Notes: a model not told the origin generated them from the letters alone. DNA of 64,000 bases from Myxococcus hansupus (GCF_000280925.3 NZ_CP012109.1:6840501-6904500), one strand, 5' to 3'. Shown: positions 43,649 to 53,185, counted from the stretch's first letter. Numbers and translations: made by a program.

Positions 43649-45088
43649 TCAGTCGCCGAGCTTCTTCTTCAGCAGCTCGTTCACCAGCGCGGGATTCCCC
43701 TTACCCTTCATGGCCCGCATCACCTGGCCCACGAAGAAGCCGAACACCTGCTTCTTGCCGGCGCGGTACTTCTCAATCTCGCCCGCGTTCTTCGCGAGGA
43801 TGTCGTCCACCACCGCCTCGATGGCGCCGGTGTCACTCACCTGGGCCAGGCCCTTCTCCGCGATGATGTCCGCGGGCGACTTGCCCGAGCGGAACATCTC
43901 CCCGAGCACGTCCTTGCCCGCGTTGGCGGACACCGTGCCCTGGTCGACCGCGACCAGCAGCTCCGCGAGCTGTGCCGGCGTGAAGCGCAGCGCGGAAAGC
44001 GGCGTGCCCTCCTCCTTCAGCAGCCGCATCAGCTCGCCGAGGAACCAGTTGGAGAGCTTCTTGTAATCCGTGTAGTGCCCCGCGCAGGCCTCGAAGTAAT
44101 CGGCCAGCGGGCGCTCGGCGGTGAGGATTCGGGCGTCGTACGCGGGCAGGCCGTACTGGCTGGTGAAGCGCTGGAGCTTCGCGCGCGGCAGCTCCGGCAA
44201 CGCCTTCGCCGCGGCGTCGATGGCCTCCGCGCTCACGTGCAGTGGCGGCAGGTCCGGCTCCGGGAAGTACCGGTAGTCATGCGCATCCTCCTTGCCGCGC
44301 ATGGAGCGGGTGACGCCCTTGTTCACGTCCCAGAGGCGCGTCTCCTGGATGACCTTCTCACCCGACTCGATGACATCCACCTGCCGGGCAATCTCGTACT
44401 CGATGGCCTGCTTGAGGAAGCGGAACGAGTTGAGGTTCTTCAGCTCGCAGCGCTGGCCGAACGTCGTGGAGCCCTTGGGCATCACCGACACGTTGGCGTC
44501 GCAGCGGAAGCTGCCCTCTTCCAGGTTGCCGTCGTTGACGCCCAGGTAGACGAGCACGTCCCGCATCGCCTTGAGGTATTCCACCGCCTCATCCGAGTCG
44601 CGCAGGTCCGGCTGGCTGACGATTTCCAGCAGCGGCACGCCCGCGCGGTTGAGGTCCACCAGGCTCTGCCCACCGCCCGCGTCATGCACGCTCTTGCCCG
44701 CGTCCTCCTCCATGTGGATGCGGAGGATGCGGATGGTCTTCTCGCCCTGCGGCGTGTCGATGACGAGCCGCCCGTGCTCGCAGATGGGCTGGTCGAACTG
44801 CGTAATCTGGTAGCCCTTGGGCAGGTCTGGATAGAAGTAGTTCTTCCGGCTCCAGACGCTCGTCGGGCGGATGGTGCACTCCAGGGCCAGCCCCGTGCGC
44901 ACGGCGAACTCCGCCACGCGCTGGTTCAGCACCGGCAGCACGCCCGGCATGCCCAGGCACACCGGGCAGGTGTTGCGGTTGGGCTCGGCGCCGAACGCGG
45001 TGGAGCAGCCACAGAAAATCTTGGACTGCGTGAGGAGCTGCGCGTGGACCTCGAGGCCAATGACGGGCTGGAAATCGCTCACGGGCAT
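43649..45088 (-). CDS. gatB: Aspartyl/glutamyl-tRNA amidotransferase subunit B
   Basis: The ATG at 45088 gives 479 residues. The N-terminal kinase-like domain shows PVIGLEVHAQLLTQSK, the zinc Cys set (FCGCSTAF, NTCPVCLGMPGVLPVLN) and WSRKNYFYPDLPKGYQITQF; the C-terminal GatB/Yqey domain carries NWFLGELMRLL and FGFFVGQVMRAMKGKGNP. GatB activates misacylated Glu-tRNA(Gln) or Asp-tRNA(Asn) for transamidation with ammonia from GatA. It ends the gatC-gatA-gatB run. Confidence 0.96.
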   Translation of the reverse strand: MPVSDFQPVIGLEVHAQLLTQSKIFCGCSTAFGAEPNRNTCPVCLGMPGVLPVLNQRVAEFAVRTGLALECTIRPTSVWSRKNYFYPDLPKGYQITQFDQPICEHGRLVIDTPQGEKTIRILRIHMEEDAGKSVHDAGGGQSLVDLNRAGVPLLEIVSQPDLRDSDEAVEYLKAMRDVLVYLGVNDGNLEEGSFRCDANVSVMPKGSTTFGQRCELKNLNSFRFLKQAIEYEIARQVDVIESGEKVIQETRLWDVNKGVTRSMRGKEDAHDYRYFPEPDLPPLHVSAEAIDAAAKALPELPRAKLQRFTSQYGLPAYDARILTAERPLADYFEACAGHYTDYKKLSNWFLGELMRLLKEEGTPLSALRFTPAQLAELLVAVDQGTVSANAGKDVLGEMFRSGKSPADIIAEKGLAQVSDTGAIEAVVDDILAKNAGEIEKYRAGKKQVFGFFVGQVMRAMKGKGNPALVNELLKKKLGD

Positions 45089-45120
45089 GGCGGTGTCACC
45101 AAGGCATGCGCTCGCGGGCC

Positions 45121-46581
45121 CTACAGGGGCGCGAAGCGGCGGAAGAAGTCGTGCTCGCGCTCGTAGGCGCGGGCGATGCGCAGCAGTCCGGCCTCGTCGA
45201 AGGGCCGTCCCAGAATCTGCAGGCCCACCGGCAGGCCCGCCTTCGTGAAGCCGCAGGGCACCGACAGGCCGGGCAGGCCCGCCAGGTTGCAAGGCAGGGT
45301 GTAGATGTCCATGAGGTACATGGCCATCGGGTCCTCCACCTTCTCGCCCAGCTTGAAGGCCGGCACCGGCGAGGTGGGCGACAGCAGCGCGTCCACCTGC
45401 TGGAAGGCCCGCGTGAAGTCCTCGCGGATGAGCGTGCGGACCTTCTGCGCGCGCAGGTAGTAGGCGTCGTAGTAGCCGGAGGACAGCGCGTAGGTGCCCA
45501 GCATGATTCGGCGCTTCACCTCCGAACCGAAGCCCTCCTCGCGCGTCAGCGTGTACACGTCCCGCAGGCTGCGCGCGTCCTGCGCCCGCTTGCCGAAGCG
45601 CACGCCGTCATAGCGGGCCAGGTTGCTGGACGCCTCCGCCGGCGCGATGAGGTAGTACGTGGCCAGCGCGTACTTCGTGTGGGGCAGCGACACGTCCACC
45701 AGCGTCGCACCCAGCCGCTCGTACTCGCGCAGGGCCTCGCGAATGGAGGCCTCCACCTCCGGGTCCATGCCCTCGGTGAAGTACTCGCGCGGCACGCCCA
45801 GCTTCAGGCCCCGTACACCCGCTTCCAGGTCCGCGGAATAGTCCGGCACCGGCGCGTCCGAGGACGTGGCGTCCTGCACATCCGGCCGGGCAATCACCTG
45901 CAGCAGCGCCGCCGCGTCCGCCACCGTGCGCGTCATGGGCCCCGGCTGGTCCAGCGACGACGCGAACGCGATGACGCCGTAGCGCGACACCCGGCCATAC
46001 GTGGGCTTCAACCCCACCGTGTTCGTCAGCGCCGCGGGCTGACGGATGGAGCCGCCCGTGTCGGTGCCCAGCGCGCCGGGCACCTCGCGCGCCGCCACCG
46101 CCGCGGCCGAGCCCCCCGACGAGCCGCCCGGCGTGCGCGAGAGGTCCCACGGGTTGTGGCAGGAGAAATAGGCGCTGGACTCGTTGGAGGAGCCCATCGC
46201 GAACTCGTCCAGGTTCAGCTTGCCCACCAGCGGCAGACCCGCCTCCTTCAGCAGCCGCACCACCGTGGCGTCGTAGGGCGGGACGAAGCCCTCCAGCAGG
46301 CGCGAGCCAGCGGTGGTCTCCACGCCCTCGGTGAGGAAGAGGTCCTTGAGGCCCAGCGGCACGCCGTCCAGGACGCCCGCGGGACTGCCCGCGGCGCGGC
46401 GCGCATCACTGGCACGGGCGGCGGCCAGCGCACCGGCCTCGTCCACGCGCAGGAAGGCGCGCACCTTCGGGTCCACCTGCTGGATGCGCGCGAGGCTCGC
46501 GCGGGTGGCCTCCTCGGAGGAGACCTCCTTGGCGGCCAGCTTCTCCGCCAGCTCCAACATCGTGAGGTCCGTGAGCTGCAT
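45121..46581 (-). CDS. gatA: Aspartyl/glutamyl-tRNA amidotransferase subunit A
   Basis: The 486-residue protein carries the amidase signature with its Ser-cisSer-Lys machinery (PGGSSGGSAAAVAAREVP, GTDTGGSIRQPAAL) and the GVEVSSR-equivalent Lys near DLFLTEGVET. It hydrolyses glutamine and passes ammonia to GatB. It starts 18 bases after gatC and ends 32 bases before gatB. Confidence 0.96.
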   Translation of the reverse strand: MQLTDLTMLELAEKLAAKEVSSEEATRASLARIQQVDPKVRAFLRVDEAGALAAARASDARRAAGSPAGVLDGVPLGLKDLFLTEGVETTAGSRLLEGFVPPYDATVVRLLKEAGLPLVGKLNLDEFAMGSSNESSAYFSCHNPWDLSRTPGGSSGGSAAAVAAREVPGALGTDTGGSIRQPAALTNTVGLKPTYGRVSRYGVIAFASSLDQPGPMTRTVADAAALLQVIARPDVQDATSSDAPVPDYSADLEAGVRGLKLGVPREYFTEGMDPEVEASIREALREYERLGATLVDVSLPHTKYALATYYLIAPAEASSNLARYDGVRFGKRAQDARSLRDVYTLTREEGFGSEVKRRIMLGTYALSSGYYDAYYLRAQKVRTLIREDFTRAFQQVDALLSPTSPVPAFKLGEKVEDPMAMYLMDIYTLPCNLAGLPGLSVPCGFTKAGLPVGLQILGRPFDEAGLLRIARAYEREHDFFRRFAPL

Positions 46582-46599
46582 GGCGTGGGGCCTCCGGGG

Positions 46600-46887
46600 C
46601 TACTCGATGATTTTCGGCACGGCGAACGCGGTGCCTGACTTCGCCGGCGCGTTGGCCAGGGACTTCTCGGGTGGCAGCGACGGCCGCATCACGTCCTCGC
46701 GGAGCCGGGAGGACGTGAGCGTCGCGTGACACGTGGGCTCCACGGCCTCCACGTCGAGCGCCTGGAGCTGCTCCACCGCGTCCAGCACCGCGGACAGTTG
46801 GGTGGTGAATCGCTGCTCCTCCTCCGGAGTCAGCGACAGCCGCGCCAGTGTGGCCACATGGCGCACCTGCTCGAGCGTGAGGGCCAT
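46600..46887 (-). CDS. gatC: Aspartyl/glutamyl-tRNA amidotransferase subunit C
   Basis: The ATG at 46887 gives 95 residues with LTLEQVRHVATLARLSLTPE and the C-terminal VMRPSLPPEKSLANAPAK, both typical of GatC. The subunit clamps GatA and GatB together. It lies 8 bases after the zinc-ribbon gene. Confidence 0.95.
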   Translation of the reverse strand: MALTLEQVRHVATLARLSLTPEEEQRFTTQLSAVLDAVEQLQALDVEAVEPTCHATLTSSRLREDVMRPSLPPEKSLANAPAKSGTAFAVPKIIE

Positions 46888-46895
46888 GGAAGGAC

Positions 46896-47231
46896 CTACT
46901 TCTTCTTGAAGAGGTTGAGGATGGCGCCCATCACCTTGCCGCTGCCCTCGTGGCCATGCTGCTCGACGAGCTGGTCCAGCTCGCCCGCGTCCAGGAAGAT
47001 GCCGTGGCAGTTGAAGCAGGTCTCGATTTCGACCTTGCCCTGCTTCAGCGTCTGGAGGTCCAGGCCGCACTTGGGGCACTTCATCCAGTGGAGCTTCTTG
47101 AGCTCCTCGCGCTGCTGCGCCGCGTTCGCAGCGGCCTGCTCCAGGGCCATCTTGCGCTTCTTCTCAATCTCCTCCCGGGCGAAGTACTCCTCCTCGGTGG
47201 ATGACGGCTTCTCGGTTCGGGCGTCGGCCAT
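46896..47231 (-). CDS. Zinc-ribbon (zf-TFIIB-type) protein
   Basis: From the ATG at 47231 the protein has 111 residues. A charged helical N terminus (EEYFAREEIEKKRKMALEQA) precedes a zinc ribbon, MKCPKCGLDLQTL and CFNCHGIFLDAGEL, the form Pfam calls zf-TFIIB. A C-terminal Lys-rich end follows (ILNLFKKK). The function is unknown. It lies directly upstream of gatC and is probably cotranscribed. Confidence 0.85.
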   Translation of the reverse strand: MADARTEKPSSTEEEYFAREEIEKKRKMALEQAAANAAQQREELKKLHWMKCPKCGLDLQTLKQGKVEIETCFNCHGIFLDAGELDQLVEQHGHEGSGKVMGAILNLFKKK

Positions 47232-47446
47232 TGTGATGTTCCTCCACGAAGTCCCGCCGCCGCGCGGCGTGCGCGTCCGGGCGGCGATGCTGGGCGGCAA
47301 CATACCCCCTCTGAGGAGGGTCGCAGCCGAAATGTAGGCACCCCGTCCGGGGCTGGAAAATTGACCGGACCCCCTCCCTCCCTACACTCGCTGCGGGCAT
47401 TGCTACAGCCCGCTACGCGGCTGAGACGCGCAGAGGGAAGACGGAC

Positions 47447-50400
47447 ATGACGGCGAAGAAGGGTCGGGCGGAGAAGGCGGTACTGTCCCGGCAGGAAATC
47501 GCGACGCGCCGCAGGGCGCTGGCGGACAAGCGGATGAAGGCCGGCAAGGGCGGGGATGTCACCACCCGCGCCATCACCGGCGTCTTCATCCTGGCCGCCT
47601 CGTTGATTTCACTGCTGGCGGTCGCCACCTTCGATGCGAAGGACCGGGTGGGACCGGGCTTCAACAACGCGGTGGGCCCCATGGGGCACCTCATCGCCGA
47701 GTCGCTGCGCGGACTGTTGGGCATCTGTGCCTACCTCGTCCCCGTGGGCGGCATCTACACGGCCATGGTGCTCTTCGTGGGCAGCCGGGACCGGAAGCGG
47801 GGCCCGCAAATCATCAGCCTGGCGCTGCTGACCGTCAGCGTGGCCGTGCTGGCGCAGCTCATGTTCGCCGGAGACAAGGGCTGGGCCCACCCGCCGGGTG
47901 GCGCGCTGGGCGCAGGCCTGGGCGGCGTCATGTCCAGCCTGTTCTCCACCGTGGGCACCGTCATCCTGGTGACGGCCATCAGCGCGGCCGCCCTCATCGT
48001 GGGGACCCAGTACACCTTCATCAAGCTGTGCTCGCTGGCCTGGGCCGGCCTGTGCGTCGTGGGCCGCCGCTTCCAGGACTCCTTCAACACGTTCTGGGAG
48101 GCCCAGAAGGTCGCCTACAAGGAGCGCCAGGAGCGCGCCGCCGAAGAGAAGCTGGAGGAGGCGGCGTTCCTCGCGCAGCTCGAGGCCGACGAGGAAGAGC
48201 TCGCAGAGGCGGAGCGCCTGGCCGAAGAGGCGGAGGCCGCCGAGGCCGAGGCCATGGCCGAAGAGGCCTTCCGTCTGGCCAAGCAGCAGGAGAAGGACGA
48301 GGCCCTCGCCGCCAAGCTGGCGCTCAAGGAGTCCCGCGAGCGCGAGAAGGCGGAGAAGCTGGAGAAGAAGCTGCTGCCGCCGGCTCGCGACACGGAGTCG
48401 CTGCCGCCCGCCCCCGCCCCCGTGCTGGCCCTTCCCGAGAAGGCGCCCGCGAAGCCGGAGAAGCGCCCTGCCCTGGGCTTGGGGGCCGACCCCGCGTGGG
48501 CCGCGTCCTTCATGCCTCCCTCGCCGAACCTCGTGGGCGCCGAGGGCGCGGAGACGGCCGAGCCGCCGCGCTCGCGCCGCAAGCCGAACATCGTCACCGG
48601 CCCGGCGCCCGTCGCGCACGACGCGGTGGAGCCCGAGCCCGTGGCGCCGGTCATCGCCGCCCCCGCGGCGCAGCCGCCCGTGGCCCCCGCGCCCGCGGCA
48701 CCGGCCGACATCGTCCCGGCGCCGCCGTCCGCGCTGGCGGCACGCATGCCGCTCATCGTGGAGCCCAAGGCGCCGCCCAAGCCCACCGTCAAGCGGAGCC
48801 AGGACCAGTTCGAGTTCGTGGGAGACCGCAAGAGCTTCTCGCTGCCGCCGCTCGACGTGCTCGAGTGCGACAAGGCGGAGCGCACCGCGCTGGACAAGGA
48901 CGTCTACCTGTCCACGGCGGAGAAGCTGCGCGCGAAGCTGGCGGACTTCGGCATCGTCGGCGAGGTGGTGGAGATTCGCCCCGGCCCCGTCGTCACCATG
49001 TACGAGTTCCTCCCCGGCCCCGGCATCAAGGTGAGCAAGATCGCCGCGCTCGCGGACGACCTCGCCATGGCGATGGAAGCCATGCGCGTGCGCATCGTCG
49101 CCCCCATCCCCGGCAAGGGCGTGGTGGGCATCGAGGTGCCGAACAGGGACCGCGAGACCGTCTACCTCAAGGAGATCGCCGAGCAGGACGCCTTCAACAA
49201 GGGCGCCAGCAAGCTGACCATGTGCGTGGGCAAGGACATCGAGGGCATGCCGTACGTCCTCGACCTGGCCAAGGCACCCCACCTGCTCATCGCAGGCACC
49301 ACCGGCTCCGGTAAGTCGGTGGCGGTGAACTCCATGATCATGAGCATCCTCCTCAAGGCCACGCCCGAGGAGGTCCGCTTCATCATGGTGGACCCGAAGA
49401 TGCTGGAGCTCTCCGTCTACGAGGGCATCCCCCACCTGCTGCTGCCGGTGGTGACGGACCCGAAGAAGGCGGCGCTCGCGCTGCGCTGGGCCGTGGAGGA
49501 GATGGAGCGGCGCTACCAGATGCTGTCCGAGGCGGGCGTGCGCAACATCGCCGGCTTCAACAAGCTGGTGGAGAGCACCGCGGTGGAGGTCAAGACGGTC
49601 TCCGAGCCGCCCAAGAAGAAGGCCAAGCCGAAGAACGTGCTGGTGCTCGACGGCGAAAGCCCCAAGTCCTCCATGCCCGCGGGCGGCGAGAGCCTGGGTG
49701 TCGCCGCGCCTCGCGACGACGAGGACGACCTGCTCGACGCGCAGTCGCCAGACGCGGACGCCGAGACGCCCGACCTGGAGGCCGAGGCCGACGACACCGA
49801 GGCGATGGAGGCCAGCGAGCCGGCCACGCCGGAGAAGAAGCAGCTCCAGAAGCTGCCCTACATCGTCGTCATCATCGACGAGCTCGCCGACCTGATGATG
49901 GTGGCCAGCCGCGAGGTGGAGACCTACGTGGCCCGCCTGGCGCAGATGGCCCGCGCCGCCGGCATCCACCTGATGGTCGCCACCCAGCGCCCGTCCACGG
50001 ACGTCGTCACCGGCGTCATCAAGGCCAACTTCCCCACGCGCGTCAGCTTCATGCTGCGCTCGAAGCCGGACTCGATGACGATTCTGGGCACGGTGGGCGC
50101 CGAGGCCCTGCTGGGCATGGGCGACATGCTCATCATGCCGCCCACCAGCGCGCACCTACAACGCGTGCACGGCGCCTTCGTGTCGGAGAACGAAATCAAG
50201 AAGGCGGTGGACCACCTCAAGGCCCAGGGCAAGCCCGTCTACGACGAGTCCATCCTCAAGCCGCGCGACGAGGACGTCGAGGGTGGCGGCGAGGAGGACG
50301 AGCTGTCCGACGAGCTGTACGACCAGGCCCTCGCCACGGTCAGCGAGATGCGGGCCGTCTCCATCTCCATGCTCCAGCGGAAGATGCGCATCGGCTACAA

Positions 50401-50524
50401 CCGCGCGGCGCGCATGATTGAGCGGATGGAGCGCGACGGCGTCGTTGGCGCGGCGGACGGCGCCAAGCCTCGCGAGGTGCTCATCCGAGGCCTGGGCGAC
50501 ATGCCGGGCGCCGGGGCGATGTAG
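47447..50524 (+). CDS. ftsK: DNA translocase FtsK
   Basis: The 1,025-residue protein has four or five N-terminal membrane helices (about 40-205), then an acidic coiled-coil (EEAEAAEAEAMAEEAFRLAK) and a Pro/Ala linker. The FtsK alpha domain (VVEIRPGPVVTMYEFLPGPG) is followed by the motor: Walker A GTTGSGKSVAVN near residue 617, Walker B YIVVIIDELADLM, and ATQRPSTDVVTGVIKANFPTR. The winged-helix gamma domain is at the end (SISMLQRKMRIGYNRAARMI). An unusual acidic insertion of about 90 residues sits between Walker A and Walker B. FtsK coordinates chromosome dimer resolution with division. Confidence 0.96.
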   Translation: MTAKKGRAEKAVLSRQEIATRRRALADKRMKAGKGGDVTTRAITGVFILAASLISLLAVATFDAKDRVGPGFNNAVGPMGHLIAESLRGLLGICAYLVPVGGIYTAMVLFVGSRDRKRGPQIISLALLTVSVAVLAQLMFAGDKGWAHPPGGALGAGLGGVMSSLFSTVGTVILVTAISAAALIVGTQYTFIKLCSLAWAGLCVVGRRFQDSFNTFWEAQKVAYKERQERAAEEKLEEAAFLAQLEADEEELAEAERLAEEAEAAEAEAMAEEAFRLAKQQEKDEALAAKLALKESREREKAEKLEKKLLPPARDTESLPPAPAPVLALPEKAPAKPEKRPALGLGADPAWAASFMPPSPNLVGAEGAETAEPPRSRRKPNIVTGPAPVAHDAVEPEPVAPVIAAPAAQPPVAPAPAAPADIVPAPPSALAARMPLIVEPKAPPKPTVKRSQDQFEFVGDRKSFSLPPLDVLECDKAERTALDKDVYLSTAEKLRAKLADFGIVGEVVEIRPGPVVTMYEFLPGPGIKVSKIAALADDLAMAMEAMRVRIVAPIPGKGVVGIEVPNRDRETVYLKEIAEQDAFNKGASKLTMCVGKDIEGMPYVLDLAKAPHLLIAGTTGSGKSVAVNSMIMSILLKATPEEVRFIMVDPKMLELSVYEGIPHLLLPVVTDPKKAALALRWAVEEMERRYQMLSEAGVRNIAGFNKLVESTAVEVKTVSEPPKKKAKPKNVLVLDGESPKSSMPAGGESLGVAAPRDDEDDLLDAQSPDADAETPDLEAEADDTEAMEASEPATPEKKQLQKLPYIVVIIDELADLMMVASREVETYVARLAQMARAAGIHLMVATQRPSTDVVTGVIKANFPTRVSFMLRSKPDSMTILGTVGAEALLGMGDMLIMPPTSAHLQRVHGAFVSENEIKKAVDHLKAQGKPVYDESILKPRDEDVEGGGEEDELSDELYDQALATVSEMRAVSISMLQRKMRIGYNRAARMIERMERDGVVGAADGAKPREVLIRGLGDMPGAGAM

Positions 50525-50645
50525 GGCCCCGGCCACTGCCGCTGTCCCCGGTGGGGATGGGAGGCGGCGGCCCTGGCGGTTCCATTTCACGGGGGCGTCC
50601 TGGCTTGGCCCGGACGCCCTCGCTGTTTTCCAGCGAGGCCCGTCC

Positions 50646-50930
50646 ATGCTTGTCGCCATCTCCCGCTTCCGCCCCGCCCCCGAAGAAGCCGACCGCCTGG
50701 TCGCCCGCTTCCAGGAGCGCACCCGGGCGGTGGACGGGTACCCCGGCTTCCTGAGCCTGGAGGTGCTGCGCTCCTTCGAGCGCCCGCCCGAGCTGATGCT
50801 GGTGACGCGCTGGCGGGACAAGGCGTCGATGCGGGCCTACTTCCAGTCGGAGGACTTCCAGCGGGCTCGGGAGGCCAGCGCCCAGCAGGAGGACGCCACC
50901 TTCAGCTTCTACGAGGTGGTGGGCACATGA
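50646..50930 (+). CDS. Antibiotic-biosynthesis-monooxygenase (ABM) domain protein
   Basis: The ATG at 50646 gives 94 residues that cover one ABM domain: MLVAISRFRPAPEEADRLVA, VDGYPGFLSLEVLRSFERP, LMLVTRWRDKASMRAYFQSE. Members are cofactor-free monooxygenases or IsdG/HmoB-like haem-degrading enzymes; the FxSxEF-type end points towards the latter, without proof. It lies between ftsK and the RlmL-like gene on the same strand. Confidence 0.85.
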   Translation: MLVAISRFRPAPEEADRLVARFQERTRAVDGYPGFLSLEVLRSFERPPELMLVTRWRDKASMRAYFQSEDFQRAREASAQQEDATFSFYEVVGT

Positions 50931-50984
50931 AACGACGCGATGCAGGTTCCCAAGCGGCCTCGGCTCGTCTATGGGCGGTGTCCC

Positions 50985-52241
50985 ATGGCTGAACGCATCG
51001 CCCTTTTCGCCACCGCCGCCCGCGGCACCGAGGACCTCCTGGCCGACGAGCTGAAGGAGCTCGGCGCCCGCCGCATCCGCCAGGACCGCGGCGGCGTGCG
51101 CTTCATGGCCACGCTCGACGAAGCGCTCATGGTGGCGCTCTGGTCCCGCATCGCCATGCGCGTGCTCTATCCGCTGGGCGCCTTCGAGGCCCATGGCGCG
51201 GAGGGCCTGTACGAAGCCGCCGCCAGCATCCCCTGGGAGGAGCACCTCACCCCCGAGCACACCTTCGCGGTGGATGCGACGCTGAAGGACAGCGAGCACA
51301 GCCACTCCGGCTTCGTGGCCCTCAAGGTGAAGGACGCCATTGTCGACCGGTTGCGCGACACCCAGAAGGCCCGGCCGGACGTGAACACCCGCGACCCGGA
51401 CGTCCGCGTGGTGGCTCACCTCTCCAGGGAGACGCTGTCTTTGTCCCTGGACCTGTGCGGCGAGCCGCTGCACCGGCGCGGCTACCGCGTGCGCCCCACA
51501 CCCGCGCCGCTCAAGGAGACGCTCGCGGCGGCGGTGCTGCGCGCCGCGAACTACACGGGCACGGAGGGCCTGGTGGACCCGATGTGCGGCTCCGGCACAC
51601 TGCTCATCGAAGCGGGGCTCATCGCCCGGCGGCGCGCGCCCGGACTGAACCGGGACTTCGCGGTGGAGCGCTGGCCGGAGATGGGCGCTCGGGCCCGGGA
51701 GCTGCTCGCGGACATGCGCGCGGACGCCCGCCGCAATGAGCGCAAGGTGGAAGTCCCCCTGCTCGGCTTCGACAAGGACCCGGAGGCGCTGGAGGCCGCG
51801 GACCGCAACGTGCGGGCCGCGCGGCTGTCGGAGGAAATCCAGCTCGCCGAAGGGGATGCGACCCGGCTCCCGCCGCTGCCGGACTCCGGCGGACTCATCG
51901 TCACCAACCCGCCCTACGGCGACCGGCTGGGCACGGGCGGCCAGAAGGGCATGAAGAGCTTCTACTTCAAGCTCGGCGAGTCGCTGCGCGTGCCGGGCTG
52001 GCGCGTGTGGGTGATTTGCGGCAACCCCGCCTTCGAGAGCGCCTTCCACGCGCGCCCGTCCGCGAAGAAGGACCTCTGGAACGGCCCCATCGCCTGCGCG
52101 CTGCTGGGCTACCGCCCGCCCGACGGGGGCAACGCGCGGGGAGACGTTGGAGACGGCTCAGAAGCGCCGCTCGGTGCGCCGCGCGATTCGGCCAATGTTG
52201 CTCCGGTGCGTCCACAGCATGAGGGCGAAGAGGAGGGCTGA
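50985..52241 (+). CDS. RlmL-like class I rRNA methyltransferase with THUMP domain
   Basis: The ATG at 50985 gives 418 residues. A ferredoxin-like/THUMP N-terminal region (FATAARGTEDLLADELKELG) is followed by a Rossmann methyltransferase with DPMCGSGTLLIEAGLIARRR (SAM site) and VTNPPYGDRLG (N-P-P-Y), the COG0116 pattern of RlmL, which makes m2G in 23S rRNA. The RlmK half is absent. The last 28 codons overlap the 3' end of plsY on the other strand, and this tail (GDGSEAPLGAPRDSANV) looks like antisense-derived extension. Confidence 0.88.
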   Translation: MAERIALFATAARGTEDLLADELKELGARRIRQDRGGVRFMATLDEALMVALWSRIAMRVLYPLGAFEAHGAEGLYEAAASIPWEEHLTPEHTFAVDATLKDSEHSHSGFVALKVKDAIVDRLRDTQKARPDVNTRDPDVRVVAHLSRETLSLSLDLCGEPLHRRGYRVRPTPAPLKETLAAAVLRAANYTGTEGLVDPMCGSGTLLIEAGLIARRRAPGLNRDFAVERWPEMGARARELLADMRADARRNERKVEVPLLGFDKDPEALEAADRNVRAARLSEEIQLAEGDATRLPPLPDSGGLIVTNPPYGDRLGTGGQKGMKSFYFKLGESLRVPGWRVWVICGNPAFESAFHARPSAKKDLWNGPIACALLGYRPPDGGNARGDVGDGSEAPLGAPRDSANVAPVRPQHEGEEEG

Positions 52242-52736
52242 GAGGCCGGCGTACTCCACGGCCTGGGCGGTGAGCGCCGACGTGCCCACCGCCGTCGCGC
52301 CCGCCGCCAGCGAGCCCAGGGAGCTCACTCGCCACAGCGCGAACACGGTGATGAACGCCACCGCGCCCGCGAGCGCCGCCTGGGGCACCAGCACCAGCAG
52401 CACGCCCAACGCCGTGGCCACGCCCTTGCCACCCTGGAGCTTCAGCCACACCGGGTAGATGTGTCCCAGCACCGCGGCCAGTCCCACCGACACGTGCACC
52501 ACGGGCGCGTCTGGCAGCCATCGCACCGCCAGGAGCACCGGCAGCGCGCCCTTCAGGGCGTCCAGCAGCAGGACCACCGCGCCCAGCTTCTTGCCCGCCA
52601 CGCGCGTGACGTTGGTCGCGCCGATGTTGCCGCTGCCGCCCTTGCGCACGTCCACGCCGCGCAGCCACCGCGTCAGCAACACACCGAAGGGAATGGAGCC
52701 GGAGAGGTAGCCCAGCAGGACGAGCGCGGAGGTCAC
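52158..52736 (-). CDS. plsY: Acyl-phosphate glycerol-3-phosphate acyltransferase PlsY
   Basis: GTG at 52736 gives 192 residues. The three PlsY motifs are present: GYLSGSIPFGVLLTRW (motif 1), KGGSGNIGATNVTRVAGKK (motif 1 continuation with S-G-N-x-G-x-T-N), and LGHIYPVWLKLQGGKGVAT (motif 2, G-G-K-G), with about five membrane helices. It makes lysophosphatidate, the first step of phospholipid synthesis. It overlaps the tail of the RlmL-like gene by 84 bases in convergent orientation. Confidence 0.93.
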   Translation of the reverse strand: MTSALVLLGYLSGSIPFGVLLTRWLRGVDVRKGGSGNIGATNVTRVAGKKLGAVVLLLDALKGALPVLLAVRWLPDAPVVHVSVGLAAVLGHIYPVWLKLQGGKGVATALGVLLVLVPQAALAGAVAFITVFALWRVSSLGSLAAGATAVGTSALTAQAVEYAGLSALLFALMLWTHRSNIGRIARRTERRF

Positions 52737-52747
52737 GAAGCGGAAGG

Positions 52748-53185
52748 CTACAGCAGCAGGTGGGGGAAGCGCGTCTTCACCACCACGTAGGCGTAATTGA
52801 CCAGGAGGATGATGGGCGTCACCACACCCAGGGCGCTCCACTCACGGGGCGAGAGCTCCACCTGGGGGATGGGCATCCCGAACACCATGTGGAGCACCAT
52901 GACCACCCCCGCCAGGGCGAACAGGACGGCGGCGATGGTCCCCAGGGGGTTGGCCTCCCAGGCCCCCACGAAGTTGAGGTGCGACACCCGGTCGGCCACG
53001 CGCGTCAGTCCACAGCCGAGGCAGGGCCAGCCTGTCTGCTCCCGGAGCACACAGCCCCAGAAGGGGATGATGCGGGCCACCGGGATGTAGCGGGCCACGA
53101 GCAGCCCCACGATGCCGGCGAGCCCCATCGCGTCGATGGTGCTGAAACGACGGTTGCGGGGGGGGATGACGACCTTCAAGCGCAC
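52748..53185 (-). CDS. DUF2752 membrane protein
   Basis: GTG at 53185 gives 145 residues; ATG 53128 is an alternative. Three hydrophobic helices surround the family signature GWPCLGCGLTRV. The C-terminal helix ends TPIILLVNYAYVVVKTRFPH. DUF2752 proteins are small inner-membrane proteins of unknown role. It lies 11 bases upstream of plsY and is probably cotranscribed with it. Confidence 0.82.
   Translation of the reverse strand: MRLKVVIPPRNRRFSTIDAMGLAGIVGLLVARYIPVARIIPFWGCVLREQTGWPCLGCGLTRVADRVSHLNFVGAWEANPLGTIAAVLFALAGVVMVLHMVFGMPIPQVELSPREWSALGVVTPIILLVNYAYVVVKTRFPHLLL

Noticed and set aside
47609..50155. An 848-codon minus-strand frame opposite ftsK
   Set aside because: Antisense shadow of FtsK; His/Leu/Gly-rich with no family resemblance.
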